A DNA stretch of 64,000 nucleotides from positions 1 through 64,000 of the forward strand of contig NZ_JGZK01000004.1 of assembly GCF_000741695.1 (NCBI RefSeq), written 5' to 3'. The position numbers and the translations under genes were made by a program. Under the pieces are notes generated by a model. That model saw only the letters and a list, made by a program, of their open reading frames with translations. It was not told where the DNA came from and did not search any database. Numbering within the stretch: the first letter of the stretch is position 1; every line of letters begins with the position of its first letter. This document shows, piece by piece, positions 61,659-64,000 of the stretch. The DNA is from Bifidobacterium reuteri DSM 23975 (GTDB lineage Bacteria > Actinomycetota > Actinomycetes > Actinomycetales > Bifidobacteriaceae).

Positions 61659-62777
61659 TCAGGACGAGGCCGCCGCCGCGGACAGCCCGCGCCTGCCCAC
61701 GATCTCGCGCAGAACCGAGACCGCCTGCCCCCGCAGGGTGGCGTCGTCGCCGAGCTCGCACCGGCGCACCCGTATGTTGCTCTGGTAGTCGTTCCGCGAC
61801 AAGGAGTTGACGGTTTCGCCGCATGCGCCGAGCAGCGTCTCGCCGACGATGTCGGGAGGCCCGTAGACGGCGATGTCGTGAAGGTTCAGCAGGCTCGCCG
61901 GCATGGCCAGCGCGCTGCCGAGCCTTGCGCCGGCCTCGGCCAGGATGTCCGCGCGCCGCTCGGGATTCCGGCGGATGCGGTCGCGCAACGCGATGGCCGA
62001 TACATAGGTCTCCAGACAGCCGCGCTTGCCGCAGGTGCACGCAGGGCCGGCGGGATCGATCACGACATGGCCGATTTCGCCGGCCGCATGGTCATCGCCC
62101 TCCACGAACTCGTCGTTCAGCAGCACCGACGCGCCGATGCCCCGAGTGATCTGCACGAGCAGACAGTTGGGATTGCCGTGCCCGAGGAAGCGGTCGGCGA
62201 GCAGAGCCGCGTTCGCGTCGTTGTCCACTCGGACCGGCAACGAGAACTCGCCTTCGAGCATGTCGCGAAGCTCCACGTCATCCCAGCCGAGATTGGAACT
62301 GGAGATCACCCTCCCCGCGCCGGAAACCACGCCGGGGACGGCCACGCCGATGCCGACGAGCCCCGAACCGGCAAGCCGGATCATCTGGCCCACAAGCGAG
62401 AGCACATCGTCGAGATCGACCCGGTCGCCATCATCGAGCACGCGTTCGCGGCGCTCCACGATTCTGGCCCGCAGGTCCATCACGGCGCCGGTCATCACAT
62501 ACGGGCGGGACAGATCGACGCATACCAGACGAAGCACGTCCGCGTCGATGGCCAGCAGGGTGCCCGGCTTGCCCCGGCCGTCGCGCCTGCCCGACCCCAG
62601 TTCCCTCAGCAGGCCGTCGTCGATCATCTCGCCGGTCACATCCGTAGCGGTGGCGCGGGAAAGCCCCGTCTCCTTACACAGGTCGGCGCGCGACAGCTGC
62701 CGGTCGGGAAACAGTAGCCGGAACAGCAGTCTGCGGTTGTTGGCCCTTGCATCGCTGGGATTGGATTTAGCGTACAT
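61659..62777 (-). CDS. ROK-family transcriptional regulator (GH20/hexosamine locus)
   Basis: A 372-aa repressor. The winged helix-turn-helix (residues ~12-65, LSRADLCKETGLSRATATDVTGEM) is followed by a ROK domain with the ligand region RVDNDANAALLADRFLG and the zinc motif CTCGKRGCLE. The ATP-phosphate motif is degraded (VCVDLSRPYVMTGAV), so it binds but does not phosphorylate sugar. ATG 62777 follows GAGGAGGG. It diverges from a binding-protein gene and faces the ROK kinase gene 130 bp downstream. It is the likely owner of the TGTTCGA motif. Different from the ROK protein at 4.2 kb. Confidence 0.85.
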   Translation of the reverse strand: MYAKSNPSDARANNRRLLFRLLFPDRQLSRADLCKETGLSRATATDVTGEMIDDGLLRELGSGRRDGRGKPGTLLAIDADVLRLVCVDLSRPYVMTGAVMDLRARIVERRERVLDDGDRVDLDDVLSLVGQMIRLAGSGLVGIGVAVPGVVSGAGRVISSSNLGWDDVELRDMLEGEFSLPVRVDNDANAALLADRFLGHGNPNCLLVQITRGIGASVLLNDEFVEGDDHAAGEIGHVVIDPAGPACTCGKRGCLETYVSAIALRDRIRRNPERRADILAEAGARLGSALAMPASLLNLHDIAVYGPPDIVGETLLGACGETVNSLSRNDYQSNIRVRRCELGDDATLRGQAVSVLREIVGRRGLSAAAASS

Positions 62778-62911
62778 GGGAGCCCTCCTCGGGTGAGACG
62801 ATTGCGGAAAATGCGGAATCACATTATCGGGACGGACATCCCGGCGTCATCCTCGAACGGCTTTCAGGATAACACCCATCAGGGGACTGACAATATGAAA
62901 ACCCCGGCACT

Positions 62912-62954
62912 TTGACAAGTTTCCCATCTTTGTACATAATCATGTTCGACATCC
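62912..62954 (+). promoter_or_regulatory. promoter and operator of the second binding-protein gene
   Basis: A perfect -35 TTGACA (62912-62917), 17-bp spacer and -10 CATAAT (62935-62940). ATGTTCGACATCC (62942-62954) begins two bases after the -10, where a bound repressor would block transcription; it matches the site at 61578. Confidence 0.7.
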
Positions 62955-63011
62955 AAACAAAATAGTTGCGACATACGGCCAAAGATGGTCGAGCACGGAA
63001 AGAAGACCAAC

Positions 63012-64000
63012 ATGAACAACACCACACGCGCAGCCATCGCCACGGCCGCCATCGGAGCGCTGCTCATCCCTCTCGCGGGATGCGGCAACACGACAACAAG
63101 CTCGGGCAAGACCGAACTGACGGTATGGTCGTGGGACGCCAGCATCGATCGCGCCGCCAAAAACTTCATGAAGGCCAACCCCGACATCACGGTGAAGGTG
63201 AGCAACGTCGGCAGCACCGAGGAGACCTACACCGCGCTCAACAACGCGGCCCAGGCCGGCAATGGCCTGCCCGACGTCACCCTGATCGAATACCTCGCCA
63301 TCCCGCAGTTCGTGCACTCGGACACGCTCATGGATCTGAGCAAGGTCTACGACACCGTCAAGTTCAAGGACACGTTCACTCCCGGCACATGGAACTCCGT
63401 GAACATCAACGGCGGCCTGTACGCGATGCCTGCCGACTCGGGCCCCATGGCCTACTTCTACAACAAGGACGTGTTCGACAAGGCCGGTATCGGCCAACCA
63501 CCGACCACCTGGGACGAGTTCTACGAAGACGCGAAGAAGATCCGCGCCACCGGCTCCTACATCACCTCCGACTCCGGCGACGCCGGCCTGTTCAACGCGA
63601 TGATGTGGGCCATGGGCGGCCACGCCTACAAACTCAACGACGACAAACTGACCATCAATATCACCAAGGACAAGGGCGCCCAGCGGTTCATGAACCTCTG
63701 GCAGAAGATGCGCGACGAAGACCTCATCGACGTCCACACGAAGACCTGGACCGACGACTGGATGAAGTCACTGGGCGACGGCTCCATCGCCAGCCTCATC
63801 AGCGGCGCATGGATGGCCAACAACCTCCTGCAGGGCGTGCCCCAAGCCACCGGCAAATTCCGCGTAGCCCTCCTACCCACCATCGACGGAACGCCCATCA
63901 ACGGCGAATACGGCGGCAGCGGACTGGCCATCACCAAGAAGATCCCCGACGGCAAACTCGACGCCGCCAAGAAGTTCGTCGAATACGTCACCACCAACGA
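63012..64000 (+). CDS. sugar ABC transporter solute-binding lipoprotein (3' end outside window)
   Basis: At least 329 residues of a family 1 solute-binding protein; the frame is open to the right edge. The signal ends in LIPLAGC with the lipidated cysteine at residue 24. The mature part reads TELTVWSWDASIDRAAKNFM, then YAMPADSGPMAYFYNKDVFDKAGI and LISGAWMANNLLQG, all typical. It starts at ATG 63012 with GGAAAGAAG upstream. It diverges from the ROK regulator and has a strong promoter with an operator-like site. Permease genes probably follow outside the window. This is the third sugar-binding protein in the window and is not closely similar to the other two. Confidence 0.85.
   Translation, partial: MNNTTRAAIATAAIGALLIPLAGCGNTTTSSGKTELTVWSWDASIDRAAKNFMKANPDITVKVSNVGSTEETYTALNNAAQAGNGLPDVTLIEYLAIPQFVHSDTLMDLSKVYDTVKFKDTFTPGTWNSVNINGGLYAMPADSGPMAYFYNKDVFDKAGIGQPPTTWDEFYEDAKKIRATGSYITSDSGDAGLFNAMMWAMGGHAYKLNDDKLTINITKDKGAQRFMNLWQKMRDEDLIDVHTKTWTDDWMKSLGDGSIASLISGAWMANNLLQGVPQATGKFRVALLPTIDGTPINGEYGGSGLAITKKIPDGKLDAAKKFVEYVTTN

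Noticed and set aside
62940..63737. Minus-strand frame opposite the last binding-protein gene
   Set aside because: The plus strand has a lipoprotein signal and solute-binding-protein features; the other frame is its shadow.

Overview
The window looks like part of a Bifidobacterium chromosome. It is GC-rich. It carries the actinobacterial fol gene order (ftsH, folE, folP, folB-folK, DUF3180), several ROK and ABC sugar-utilisation loci, and a xylo-oligosaccharide cluster (GH8 exo-oligoxylanase, GH43, GH120) of the kind known from gut bifidobacteria. I cannot fix the species. I saw no rRNA, tRNA or CRISPR array.

Layout. 1-4.2 kb: the right part of an ISL3-family insertion sequence sits inside a cotH-like lipoprotein gene. 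Next come an intact pelG and a pelF glycosyltransferase gene that has lost its 5' part, so this is a decaying Pel-type exopolysaccharide locus. 4.2-8.1 kb: a xylose-type ROK repressor diverges from xylulokinase (xylB) and a nucleoside-hydrolase-like gene. 8.7-22.3 kb (all minus strand): a xylan-oligosaccharide locus with binding protein, two permeases, GH120, GH43, an unassigned ~700-aa protein, GH8 and an SGNH esterase, ending at a frameshifted iron alcohol dehydrogenase. Nearly the same operator-like sequence lies at the xylB promoter and at the binding-protein promoter, which suggests that one ROK repressor controls import, cleavage and xylulose phosphorylation.

22.5-43.9 kb is mostly housekeeping: a RibD-type deaminase, a divergent peptide-deformylase-like protein, a serine hydrolase, the ABC-F factor EttA and an acyl-CoA thioesterase. 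A minus-strand operon-like block follows: PBP4-type carboxypeptidase, tilS, hpt, ftsH, folE, folP, a FolB-HPPK fusion with an extra degenerate HPPK domain, and a DUF3180 protein. After it come two glycosyltransferases, an AI-2E family permease, fucO and cfa.

43.9-54.9 kb is an accessory island. It holds an ATPase plus TOPRIM-like pair with the look of an abortive-infection system (the second gene is frameshifted at its end) and two related tyrosine integrases. Between the integrases lie a helix-turn-helix plus nucleotidyltransferase pair behind a perfect 17-bp palindrome, and a lactococcin-972-like bacteriocin/ABC exporter operon whose permease is split into two overlapping genes.

54.9-64 kb is a second glycan locus: GH20 hexosaminidase, two permeases, a binding protein, a ROK kinase, a ROK regulator and a divergent second binding-protein gene cut by the window edge. 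A shared TGTTCGA motif near three promoters is the candidate operator.
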